Assembly (NCBI GenBank): GCA_964605665.1
Contig: CAZSDP010000029.1
Location: 1 to 58,905, forward strand
Length of the DNA: 58,905 nucleotides
Direction of reading: 5' to 3'
Origin: CAZSDP01 sp964605665
Lineage (GTDB): Bacteria; Planctomycetota; UBA8108; UBA1146
Shown here: positions 8,094 to 16,362 of the stretch, piece after piece
Position numbering within the stretch: position 1 is the first letter of the stretch
How the letters are laid out: the number at the start of each line of letters is the position of its first letter
Notes under the pieces: model-generated
Database searches by the model: none
Seen by the model: only the letters and a program-made list of their open reading frames with translations
Told to the model about the DNA's origin: nothing
Translations under genes and position numbers: made by a program

Positions 8094-10880
8094 CTAGAAC
8101 GCAGCGGTACGACTCGTTGTGACCACCTGGGAATCGAGCGCCTTACGGAGTCTTGTCGCGCAATCTTCGAGATGGGCTCGAGTATAAGCATCGATCGATC
8201 CCGCTTGGCCGTGGAGGTATCGCTCAATATCCTCGAGAAGATCCTGACAGTGCATCCTCGCCAAAGAGGTGATCGCACGTATCGCGGAGCTTCCGCTGGG
8301 ATCTTGCAAGCTGAGATCGATCAAACGGCTAACACTTTCCCGTTGCAGGTTACGACGGAGGCTCGAAATCGCCGGCTCTCGGGGCGAGGCGGGCGATGAA
8401 GGCGGACTCTGAAGATCGCTCCAAATCTCAGTGAGCAATCCAGAGAGCATCTCCGGCAAGGTGAACGCATCATCTTCCGAAGGAACGCGTAGCTCATTGT
8501 CATACACCCGACGGAGGGTCGTTGGATTCATCAATTGAGTCAGTGCTGAAGACTGCACGCTCATGATTTGATCGTGGACCGGATAGGTGGCTTCGCTGAA
8601 TCGCGCCATGAATCCACCATCGAGCCATTTGTCGACCGTCATGTGTTGCAGCAACTCAGGGGTCAGTCCGAACGCTTCATCACGGAATGTGTTTTCGATG
8701 ATGAACCGCATCGCATCGCGCTGAGCCGCGGCATCGACAACTTCGATCGGGGGACTCTCGGAGTCACCTTTCATCGCGCGACTCACATGAGCGCCGCCAA
8801 CCCAATTAGAGATCATTCCTACCGCGCGCATTTGGAGACTCAAAGTGAGGTTGTATCCTTCACGCGCTTTCGCCCAACTATCTCCTTCAGAAACGTAGCG
8901 CTCCAGCAAGCGTTCACGGTGCCAGCGAGCCAACTCCATTTGGTTCTCGGCGAAATCGAGCGGGTTCTTGGTGAAGTCGTATCGACGAGCGAAGGGGTCT
9001 GGGCCGCCGGTATCTTCGTCGGTGAGATACGCATGCTCTGGCTTTGTGCACTGGGCCAAGATCGGCTTCAGATCTTTCGCCATTGTGTAGCCATATTCGA
9101 TCGCCCAGAAATCGTAGGGGCCGATATCGACCATGGCGTAGTCACCCTGAACCGCATCGGTATCCATGTTGATGTTGATCGGGTTGTAATCCATCACCGA
9201 AGCGGTGAACGGCTTCCCCTTCACCTCGGCGGAGTTGATCTCTTCGAGGGTATACAGGCTGGATGCTTTGAAATTGTGACGCAGCCCAAGTGTATGGCCC
9301 ACTTCATGGGAGACGAGATCTGCCAAGAGAGGCCCGATGAACTCGGCGGGCATTCCATCGAGGACGTCCTCTTTCGATTCTGCTTCGCCCTCCTGCGTAA
9401 GAATCTTCTCTTTCGCAAGGGCCACGTGCATCCGGGCGATCGCTAAGTCGAGTGCTTTACCGTGGGCAGCAAGGCAAAGGCCATTGACTTGGCTGACTCG
9501 ATCGACCAAGCCATCGAATTCATCATCCCCGAGTAACTCTCCATCGACGTGAGCCATCGCGTGACCGCCGTATGGGGTCGGGCCTTGGTCAATTTGTCGC
9601 TGCAGCAATTCACTACGCTGATATGGAGATGAAAAGAGCACTCTCGGATCCCAAGCGGGGGTACGCTCGAGCCAGCTCAAAGTTTCGGGAGAGAATCCCT
9701 CCATGGCAATCTCGGGAAGAAGCTTGGAGAAATCGACTTCAAAGGAGCGGATCCAACCGTCGGTCAAGATGATGTCCGCATCGAGGATTTCACCGGTCAT
9801 CGGATTGACGCGGCTCGGCCCGATTGCGGTTCCGACATCGTTGTTGAGCCAGCGAATGAAGTTGTAGCGGACATCTTCCGGATCTTTTTCCATGTGCGCG
9901 CCAGTGGTCGCATCTTGATAGCGCACTTCGATCGCGTTGAGGATACCGACTTTCTCGAACGCCTTGTTCCAGGCCAAGATTCCATCCGCGACGAAACGGC
10001 GATAGCGAATCGGCGTGGTGTGCTCAATGTAGAACACGATCGGACTCTTGGCGGGGCTGAGCTTCAACTTCGGATCGGCCTTTTCCAAATGCCAGCGGTT
10101 GATGAAACGAACCGCAACTTCGTCATCTTGGTACTTGCCGAGATCACGGTAGCTGGTGGTGAAGTAGCCGACACGCGCATCCGCCATCCGAGGCTTGTAA
10201 GCAGGGTTCTTTCGGATCACGCTGATCGAATAGTGAAATGACTTCAGAACCCCGCCGGAGGCCGGCACTTCGAAGGCGATCTCGACATTATCGGGGAAGG
10301 CTTTGGCGGATTGAATCGAGGCCAACCGTCTATTGAGACCGGACGCCGCTCGGCCGAAGAAGGTGCTCGCTTTGGAAAGAAGTAGGTCATCCAAGTCGAT
10401 CACTGGTCCACCACCGGGACCCATGCAGACGATCGGGATATCGCAAAGAACTCGATCGGTAAAGAGACGATTGACGGAGCTTCTCGACTCTTTGTCACCG
10501 GTGGAACGAACCTCAAGATTCGGTTCGATCAGCGCCAACCGCTTGTCGTAGCGTCGCCAATAAACGTAGGTGTCCCCCGCTTGCAAACCGGCGAATCTTT
10601 CGCCGCTTGCCACGGTCATCGCAAAGAAGTAACGATCTTTCGTGTAGCTTCGAGGCAGCTCTGCGAGGAGCTGCCCATCTTTGCTCCGCTTATAGATGGT
10701 GAACATGCTCCGGGCACCACCCGCCGTCGAAACAACCTTCGAATAACCTTCGGAGACAGACTCGAACGAAGGGAAGTCCGGTCTTTTCTTTCCGCCTCCA
10801 CCAGGTTGGGCAATGGCGGGTACAGAGATCAGGAGAACCGCTGTAAAGATTCCCCAGAATGTGCGCATGCTCAGTTGCAT
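8094..10880 (-). CDS. Secreted zinc metalloprotease, DUF5117/DUF5118 type
   Basis: A 928-residue protein with a signal peptide (TAVLLISVPAIAQ) followed by a Gly/Lys-rich stretch. The N-terminal half matches DUF5118/DUF5117-type proteins (for example KDRYFFAMTVASGERF, RRYDKRLALIEP). The catalytic core has the extended zinc motif HEVGHTLGLRHNF, giving HExxHxxGxxH, with a later Met turn region (SVMDYNP). This is a metzincin-like peptidase, likely in the periplasm or secreted. Length fits the family (about 800-950). The start at 10880 follows GAGAGG; an upstream ATG at 10916 lacks such a site. Substrate unknown. The gene is isolated, with its own terminator. Confidence 0.88.
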   Translation of the reverse strand: MQLSMRTFWGIFTAVLLISVPAIAQPGGGGKKRPDFPSFESVSEGYSKVVSTAGGARSMFTIYKRSKDGQLLAELPRSYTKDRYFFAMTVASGERFAGLQAGDTYVYWRRYDKRLALIEPNLEVRSTGDKESRSSVNRLFTDRVLCDIPIVCMGPGGGPVIDLDDLLLSKASTFFGRAASGLNRRLASIQSAKAFPDNVEIAFEVPASGGVLKSFHYSISVIRKNPAYKPRMADARVGYFTTSYRDLGKYQDDEVAVRFINRWHLEKADPKLKLSPAKSPIVFYIEHTTPIRYRRFVADGILAWNKAFEKVGILNAIEVRYQDATTGAHMEKDPEDVRYNFIRWLNNDVGTAIGPSRVNPMTGEILDADIILTDGWIRSFEVDFSKLLPEIAMEGFSPETLSWLERTPAWDPRVLFSSPYQRSELLQRQIDQGPTPYGGHAMAHVDGELLGDDEFDGLVDRVSQVNGLCLAAHGKALDLAIARMHVALAKEKILTQEGEAESKEDVLDGMPAEFIGPLLADLVSHEVGHTLGLRHNFKASSLYTLEEINSAEVKGKPFTASVMDYNPININMDTDAVQGDYAMVDIGPYDFWAIEYGYTMAKDLKPILAQCTKPEHAYLTDEDTGGPDPFARRYDFTKNPLDFAENQMELARWHRERLLERYVSEGDSWAKAREGYNLTLSLQMRAVGMISNWVGGAHVSRAMKGDSESPPIEVVDAAAQRDAMRFIIENTFRDEAFGLTPELLQHMTVDKWLDGGFMARFSEATYPVHDQIMSVQSSALTQLMNPTTLRRVYDNELRVPSEDDAFTLPEMLSGLLTEIWSDLQSPPSSPASPREPAISSLRRNLQRESVSRLIDLSLQDPSGSSAIRAITSLARMHCQDLLEDIERYLHGQAGSIDAYTRAHLEDCATRLRKALDSQVVTTSRTAAF

Positions 10881-11596
10881 ATCTGCGCCTCTCAGTGAAT
10901 GAAAGTGTGGGTACAAGTTGGTGGTCTCGTCGAGTCGACATATCCTCGATCGCTCGAAGACGGTCAGTCTCAGCGAGGCACCGGTACAGTTGATCTAAAA
11001 CGCGGTGAATTCCATTCTCGTTCCACTGGACGGAATTGACCACGAGCGAAGAAATCGATCTTCCTGACTCCAAACCGGCTCTGGCTCAAGGCGCGGTCAC
11101 GATTACCCGAGGGATTTCAGCGGCATATACTATGCCACCCTGAATGGCTCCGCCACGTCGGGGCGAGAGGTTCCCCCCGCTTTCCCGCGACTTCACGGGG
11201 GATTCTCTCAACGTACCGCCCCCCGCCTTCTGCCTCAGAAGACGGGAATCACCGGAAAAGTCACCAATTTCAAGGCTCTGCGCTCAGCCGATCCTCGGAG
11301 AACGAGTAGCTGGAGCACCCGTTGAGAATTCACGGAAAACTCCTCTCGGAATCTCTCGATCGCACCAAACCACCCCTTCGAAGCGTGATCCAGTTCCGGC
11401 AGAAGGACCTCAATTGCGGTGACGAAGCGGTTGCCTCTTCTTCAAACTCCCTCCATCGTGCGAAACAGTTCCTGCTACCGCTCCTGTCGTGTCGGCTGCG
11501 GAGCGGGGCTCCGGTGAGAGCCCAACAGACCGTGACTCGGTTCGATTCGTCCCAAATCCCCACCGGATTCAGCCTGACTTGTGAGAGGAAGATCTG
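10881..11596. other. Divergent intergenic region
   Basis: About 715 bases between divergent genes, expected to hold both promoters. Short frames within show no family likeness or ribosome binding sites. I see no clear operator, riboswitch or repeat. Confidence 0.5.
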
Positions 11597-12622
11597 ATGC
11601 CTCTGAGCGTCCTCACCCACCTCATCATTATCTTGATCAGCACGGTCTCCCCTTCCGAACTCCCCAACGAAGAGGAGTCGACCCCCTCACTTCAAAACGA
11701 CGCGGAAAGTCCCGACTTTTGGGGGCACTGGGGAGACGGCAATGCAGAGATCTCGGGCTACGCCCTTCAGTACCCCCGCTACGGTCAAGTGAGAGAAGGA
11801 ACTGCGGTCACAATCTTCGTCACCGAGGACTTTGCCGAGTCGGTCAAAGTGAAGCACGAAGATCCAACCCGCGATCGTTCTGATGTTCACCCTGTGATGA
11901 AGCTGAATTGGATTCAGGACTTTCCCACCGGGGTCTATGACTACTCGCTGATGACGAGTGCGTTTGTAAATTTGACGAAGCACCAGTCCCTCTCTCGAGG
12001 AGCACCCACCAAAATCTCTTTCAGCTCTCAAGAGTGGTGTGGACACGTCTATGCGCAGCTCGCCTTCGATAAAGAGCGAACTCTCTTCACTTCACACAGC
12101 TATTTCGATGGTGAAGCGGATGAAGAGCGCTCTTTACCCCCACGCGATTCGAGAGGACTCGCAGAAGACACCGTGCTTCTCTGGGCGAGAGGGTTTGCGG
12201 GCCCCCGTCTCGATCGGGGAGATTCGAAGAAGATCTCGGTCTTGCGCTCTCTCGAAAAGAGTCGCCTGCTCCACGTTTTTCTCGAGTGGACCCCCGCCAC
12301 GGCCACGCGCTCTGCCCAACCGATTGAAATCGAAGTCCCCGCGGGGAAATTCGAGGTCGATCTCTACACGTTGGCGATCGCAGCCAGTCCCGCTGCGAAG
12401 AGTTATCCGATCGGAGCGACCATCGAGCTGCCGGCGAGCACTTGGACCATCGAGGTCGAGTCGGCGTGGCCACACCGCATCATTCGCTGGAGTCGTAGCG
12501 ATGGGTTAAAGGCGGAATTGGTCGGATCTGAACGACTCGCTTATTGGCGAATGAACGGTCCCGGATTTGAGAGCGCCCTCGAGAAGATCGGCTTACAGGC
12601 ACGTCCACCTCGAACACCGTGA
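11597..12622 (+). CDS. Conserved secreted protein with SSQEWCGH motif
   Basis: A 341-residue protein with a weak signal sequence and the motifs DFWGHWGDGNAEISGY, YGQVREGTAVTIFVTEDF, GVYDYSLMTS and SSQEWCGHVYAQL. From memory, similar sequences (KAE..Y, EG.AVLIFVTE, SSQEWCGH) occur in Bacteroidetes and are often labelled septum formation inhibitor Maf, although they lack the Maf nucleotide-binding fold. I give no function. It starts at ATG 11597 after GAGAGGAAG. The conserved Glu-Trp-Cys-Gly-His patch could be a functional site. It is probably extracytoplasmic. Confidence 0.7.
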   Translation: MPLSVLTHLIIILISTVSPSELPNEEESTPSLQNDAESPDFWGHWGDGNAEISGYALQYPRYGQVREGTAVTIFVTEDFAESVKVKHEDPTRDRSDVHPVMKLNWIQDFPTGVYDYSLMTSAFVNLTKHQSLSRGAPTKISFSSQEWCGHVYAQLAFDKERTLFTSHSYFDGEADEERSLPPRDSRGLAEDTVLLWARGFAGPRLDRGDSKKISVLRSLEKSRLLHVFLEWTPATATRSAQPIEIEVPAGKFEVDLYTLAIAASPAAKSYPIGATIELPASTWTIEVESAWPHRIIRWSRSDGLKAELVGSERLAYWRMNGPGFESALEKIGLQARPPRTP

Positions 12623-12642
12623 GAAAGGGAAACTCGAGGCGA

Positions 12643-13446
12643 TCACTCAGTACCGATTCCCCCGAGGTTCACCGTAAAACCGAACATCATCGAGAAATCT
12701 GGCGCGTCCTCAGTCAGTCCAAGAGAGACTCCCAGATCGAAGATCCAGCCGTCACTTCCCGGTATCGTGAATCCAGCCGTTGTCGTCACTTCTTCTGAGT
12801 CTTGCTCAGGAGTGATGATCCCCACAACCTCGGCGAAGAGCCCGAGCGACTCAGAAAGCGAGCCACGCGCTGCGACCGAAATCGCGTGCTGTAGGTCTGG
12901 ATCTCCTCCCTCAGGATCACCCAAGACCCCGAGTTGATAGAACCCAGCGACCATCGATTCTCGCCAAGGTCGCTCCAAGACCACTCCCGCGAAGAAGTCG
13001 ATCTCCCCGGTTCCCAACCCGCGACGCTCACTCGCCGTCGGTAACTTCGTTTTCAATTGGTATGCGATGGAAGGACTATCAGGGCCGAGATCGATCATAC
13101 GCTCTCGCATCCCGATCACGGTGTCGCCCATCCCCTCGCCGTCGTCACCATCACGATTCTCGAATTGATAAGGGGACCAGCTGACGAAGACTTCAGAGTT
13201 TTCACTCACGCCAAACTTCGAAGTCAGAGGGATGCCGTGTCTGTCATCAGGGTCGATCTCGACTGCAGCTTCAATCTCGATCGTTCCTGCCGCCGTCACT
13301 TGAGTCGTCGGTGCGAAGGTCGGTCCTTGTGGGGTCGGAACTGCGGGAGGGCCCGAACAACCGATCGCGATGAGCGAAGTCACTCCCCACACCATCAGAG
13401 TCCATCGCCACCAAGCGCTGCTACCGGAGTTTGGAACGGAGTTCAT
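12643..13446 (-). CDS. Putative lipoprotein with outer-membrane beta-barrel-like domain
   Basis: A 267-residue protein with a hydrophobic N-terminus ending at a lipobox-like IAIGC-S, then a Pro/Thr-rich linker. The rest alternates amphipathic strands with Gly turns (SIAYQLKTKLPT, GEIDFFAGVVLERPW, GFTIPGSDGWIFDLGVSLGL) and ends MMFGFTVNLGG. This pattern resembles the MetA-pathway phenol-degradation/transporter beta-barrel group. The start at 13446 follows GAGGG nine bases upstream. The gene is convergent with the preceding one, only 20 bases apart. The function is unknown and the barrel call is pattern-based. Confidence 0.62.
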   Translation of the reverse strand: MNSVPNSGSSAWWRWTLMVWGVTSLIAIGCSGPPAVPTPQGPTFAPTTQVTAAGTIEIEAAVEIDPDDRHGIPLTSKFGVSENSEVFVSWSPYQFENRDGDDGEGMGDTVIGMRERMIDLGPDSPSIAYQLKTKLPTASERRGLGTGEIDFFAGVVLERPWRESMVAGFYQLGVLGDPEGGDPDLQHAISVAARGSLSESLGLFAEVVGIITPEQDSEEVTTTAGFTIPGSDGWIFDLGVSLGLTEDAPDFSMMFGFTVNLGGIGTE

Positions 13447-13530
13447 CGAGAAGATCCCTCATCTCAGAATTACTTTGGCAGTTCCCACGGAACCAGAAGT
13501 TCTCGGCTTCAGGATCACAAAGAGCGTCCG

Positions 13531-15378
13531 TTACTTTTCGATCGATAGTAGATCGAAGAGGCGACCACGCTCGTCGAACGCTTTGAGCTCGAAGGTCCCT
13601 TCATGGATCGCGACCAGGCAGAAGTGATGACCGAGAAACTTTGCGGCATTGAACCAAGTTCGTTGCGGTGCGAACTCCTCGAGGTGCCCACCCGCACCCC
13701 CGGTCGTAATGTAGATCACTCCATTTTTGCGATCCACCTCTCCCCGGCGGACAGGCCAGGTTCGCTCGTAGAGATGAATGTGCCCATTGAAGACCACGTC
13801 GATTTTCAGTTCTTCGTAGACCTCGACTAAGTGTTCTTGCACTCGAGGATCACCCTGGCCGGTTTTGCCAAGTTTCCAGGTGTTACCATAGTCATTGGAG
13901 TCGGAGGTGTAGGCGGGCTGGTGGTGAATGACGAATTTCCAGGTCGCGTCACTTCTCGACGCAGCTTTCCGGAACCAGCGATGTTGTTCGGTCGATTTGT
14001 CCACCGGTCGGTTCGTATCGAGAACGAAGAAGTGAGCATTTCCATATCGAAAATCATAGTAGTACTCGGGATCGGGAAGTGAGAAGTAGTCGTAGTAGAG
14101 CTTGGCATCGCGTTCATGGTTGCCGAGAGTCGGATAAATCGGGTATCGCCCCAGTATCTCCTGAGCACCTGCGAAGAACTCGTGAACCCACTCTCTCTTG
14201 ATGCTACCTGTCCCGACGAGATCTCCACAATGGACGATGAAATTGGGACGGTGACCAAACGCAAGCTCACTAATCGTCGCCGTCATCTTCGGGTTGTTTT
14301 GGGTATCTCCCATCACCACGAATGCGAAGGCACCATCCGGTCGAACTGCGGTCTGGAAGGTCAGCAGTGAGCTCTCGACGAACTCTCCTTCATCGGCAAG
14401 AGATCTGACTCGATAGAAGTAGTTGGTCTCCGGCTCCAGCCCACGAAGGGTGACTTCATGCATCCGGGCGGTACCAGAGGTCGCAACAGTTTGACCGAGG
14501 TCTGCGGTCGTCCCGAACTCAACCACTCCCGCCCCGGGACGGCTCGTTTCCCAACGAATCGTCATCGACTTCTGAGTCGATCCTTGCAGATAAGGAGCAA
14601 CCACAAGGCGGTAGGGCAACACCAATGGTGGAGCTGACCGAAGTTCGGATCGCTCTTTCGCCAATGCGGCGATCTGGTTTTTGTTCAGTGCTTGATCAAA
14701 GACGCGCACCTGCGCCAGCCCGCCCTCATGCGGATGTGCTTCATTGTCATCGAGATAGCACCCCACGACAAATGGAGCGTTATCCGGATACAAAATCGCC
14801 CCCGACTGAACGCTGGAGCTTCCCTCCAATTTGCCGTCGACATAGATCCGCATCGTCTTTCCATCGTAAGTGCCGGCGACATGAGTCCAACGCTGTGGAG
14901 TGATCGCTTTGGCGGAGGAGAGATAGGTCATCAAGCCATCCCCGTCGTCCGCTCCGACCGACGACAACGCAAAGGCGAACCGATCGCGACGCGACCCGAG
15001 GAGCCATCCTTTCTCGTAACCACCGTTGTCTTGTAAGACCCCGATCAATCCGCCCCATTCTCCGGGACTCTCGATGGCGACCCAGGCAGCGACAGAAAAA
15101 CTCTCAACGGGAAGATGCTCTTTGGACGTCGCGATGTCGGGATACACGATTGCACGTCCGGTCATCCCTTCACCGATCAGCGCCTCGCCGTAGGAGCCTT
15201 TGTGAACTGCGAGATCGCCCTTCAGTTGAAGAGCAGGACCGTTGTGCGCAGCGGGAATCGTGGTTTTCCCTGAGTGCCCGGTAAAGTCCCAGCCAAAGAT
15301 CGGCGGATCTGGGAAAGTCGAGCCACCGGTAGAAAAGACAAGAACCGCAGCGAACAGCATGGAAACTGAGATCGTCAT
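13531..15378 (-). CDS. Secreted LamG + fibronectin III + metallophosphoesterase protein
   Basis: A 615-residue protein with a signal peptide. Residues around 45-235 look like a LamG/concanavalin-type lectin domain (SFSVAAWVAIES, WTHVAGTYDGKTMRIYVDGKL). A fibronectin III/purple-acid-phosphatase N-domain follows (TIRWETSRPGAGVVEFG, LRGLEPETNYFYRVRS). The C-terminal calcineurin-like phosphoesterase has all metal motifs: VVMGDTQ, HCGDLVG, LGNHE, IHHQP and GHIHLYER. It most resembles extracellular purple-acid-like phosphatases, suggesting phosphate release from organic phosphate outside the cytoplasm. The lectin domain could tether it to polysaccharide; this is an inference. Confidence 0.85.
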   Translation of the reverse strand: MTISVSMLFAAVLVFSTGGSTFPDPPIFGWDFTGHSGKTTIPAAHNGPALQLKGDLAVHKGSYGEALIGEGMTGRAIVYPDIATSKEHLPVESFSVAAWVAIESPGEWGGLIGVLQDNGGYEKGWLLGSRRDRFAFALSSVGADDGDGLMTYLSSAKAITPQRWTHVAGTYDGKTMRIYVDGKLEGSSSVQSGAILYPDNAPFVVGCYLDDNEAHPHEGGLAQVRVFDQALNKNQIAALAKERSELRSAPPLVLPYRLVVAPYLQGSTQKSMTIRWETSRPGAGVVEFGTTADLGQTVATSGTARMHEVTLRGLEPETNYFYRVRSLADEGEFVESSLLTFQTAVRPDGAFAFVVMGDTQNNPKMTATISELAFGHRPNFIVHCGDLVGTGSIKREWVHEFFAGAQEILGRYPIYPTLGNHERDAKLYYDYFSLPDPEYYYDFRYGNAHFFVLDTNRPVDKSTEQHRWFRKAASRSDATWKFVIHHQPAYTSDSNDYGNTWKLGKTGQGDPRVQEHLVEVYEELKIDVVFNGHIHLYERTWPVRRGEVDRKNGVIYITTGGAGGHLEEFAPQRTWFNAAKFLGHHFCLVAIHEGTFELKAFDERGRLFDLLSIEK

Positions 15379-15741
15379 CCGTCTCGCCTCACTGTCTTAA
15401 GAGCCAGATTCAAGGAAGCCTGCGCTTGATAAAACCCGATAGACCACGGTTCTATCCGCTAAACGAAGCAGATCTGAGGGTTTGAAGCCCTACCTGCACC
15501 TCCAGGTACTTGGTGGAGTCAGCCTTAGACGTTAGCATGGAGGATACATAGGTCAAATTCAGCGGAGTCTATCTCGAAAGATCCGCAGCTCGCTTCGGGG
15601 ATCAACCCCGCCAACCGAAGCGATCGATCGCTTGATAAATTGCGAAGACGAACTCTCTCTGAGTTTTTCTCTCTCTGAGTTTTTGAAGAGAGTGGGTCTT
15701 TGATGAGAGCGGTAAACCGTATCTGAAACCAGGTGCAGGGC
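15379..15741. other. Divergent intergenic region with a 16-bp direct duplication
   Basis: About 360 bases upstream of the sigma factor gene. The only distinct structure is a perfect 16-bp tandem pair at 15653-15684. No promoter boxes are clear enough to report. Confidence 0.5.
15653..15684 (+). repeat. 16-bp tandem pair upstream of sigma factor gene
   Basis: Two adjacent copies of CTCTCTCTGAGTTTTT lie 58 bases before the sigma factor start codon, in its probable leader. Polypyrimidine slippage could explain the first half, but the whole unit is repeated exactly. Confidence 0.75.
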
Positions 15742-16362
15742 ATGGAATCTCCAGATCGAGAAATGTCGAACTCCGAGAGCCGCGACGCCTCCGGTGGAGA
15801 TCCGCTCGACGTCAACGCGCTCATCGCCCAGCACTTACCCTCATTGAATGCTTACATGCGTCTGCGGACCGGCGCGAAACTCTCCGCCCGTGAATCGATC
15901 TCCGATCTGGTGCAGTCGACCTGCCGGGAGGCACTCGGTTCCGTAGAGAAGGTCCCCGATCTCAACTCCGCGGAGTTCAAGTATTGGCTCTTCACCGTCG
16001 CGGAGCGAAAAATCAAAAAGAAGGTCCGGTACTGGGATGCTGAGAAACGCACCCGAAGCCGCGAAACGGGACCGATGCAACCTGACGAGCAGCGGGCACT
16101 TCTCCAGAGCTATGGAGCATTTCAATCCCCCAGCCATGGAGCGGTGATCGATGACGAGCTCGCATCGATCGAAACGGCGATGGAAGATTTGCCGGATGAT
16201 CAACGGGAAGTGGTCCTCTTGCACTGCATGCTCGAGGTCCCACACCGTGAGATCGCTGAGAGACTTGGACGCAACGAGGCTGCCGTAAGACAGACCCTGT
16301 CTCGAGCATTGGCGCGTCTTGCTCGCCAACGTCAGGCAGAAGGAAGGGATCATCCCCGATGA
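15742..16362 (+). CDS. ECF-type RNA polymerase sigma factor
   Basis: A 206-residue sigma-70 family protein. Region 2 is recognisable (SARESISDLVQSTCREAL, FKYWLFTVAERKIKKKVRYW) and region 4 has the helix-turn-helix (LPDDQREVVLLHCMLEVPHREIAERL split across the motif, then NEAAVRQTLSRALARL). It resembles the sigma factors abundant in planctomycetes. The ATG at 15742 follows AGGTGCAGGG; a GTG at 15733 is also in frame. The gene overlaps the next by four bases (ATGA), so the secreted dockerin protein is translated with it. No anti-sigma factor is adjacent, which leaves the means of control open. Confidence 0.88.
   Translation: MESPDREMSNSESRDASGGDPLDVNALIAQHLPSLNAYMRLRTGAKLSARESISDLVQSTCREALGSVEKVPDLNSAEFKYWLFTVAERKIKKKVRYWDAEKRTRSRETGPMQPDEQRALLQSYGAFQSPSHGAVIDDELASIETAMEDLPDDQREVVLLHCMLEVPHREIAERLGRNEAAVRQTLSRALARLARQRQAEGRDHPR

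Noticed and set aside
8568..9446. 292-codon plus-strand frame
   Set aside because: Lies fully inside and antisense to the metalloprotease gene, has no family motifs, and the opposite frame carries the zinc site.
11144..11597. Short plus-strand frames in the divergent region
   Set aside because: No ribosome binding sites, no hydrophobic or domain pattern, and overlapping frames of similar length on both strands.
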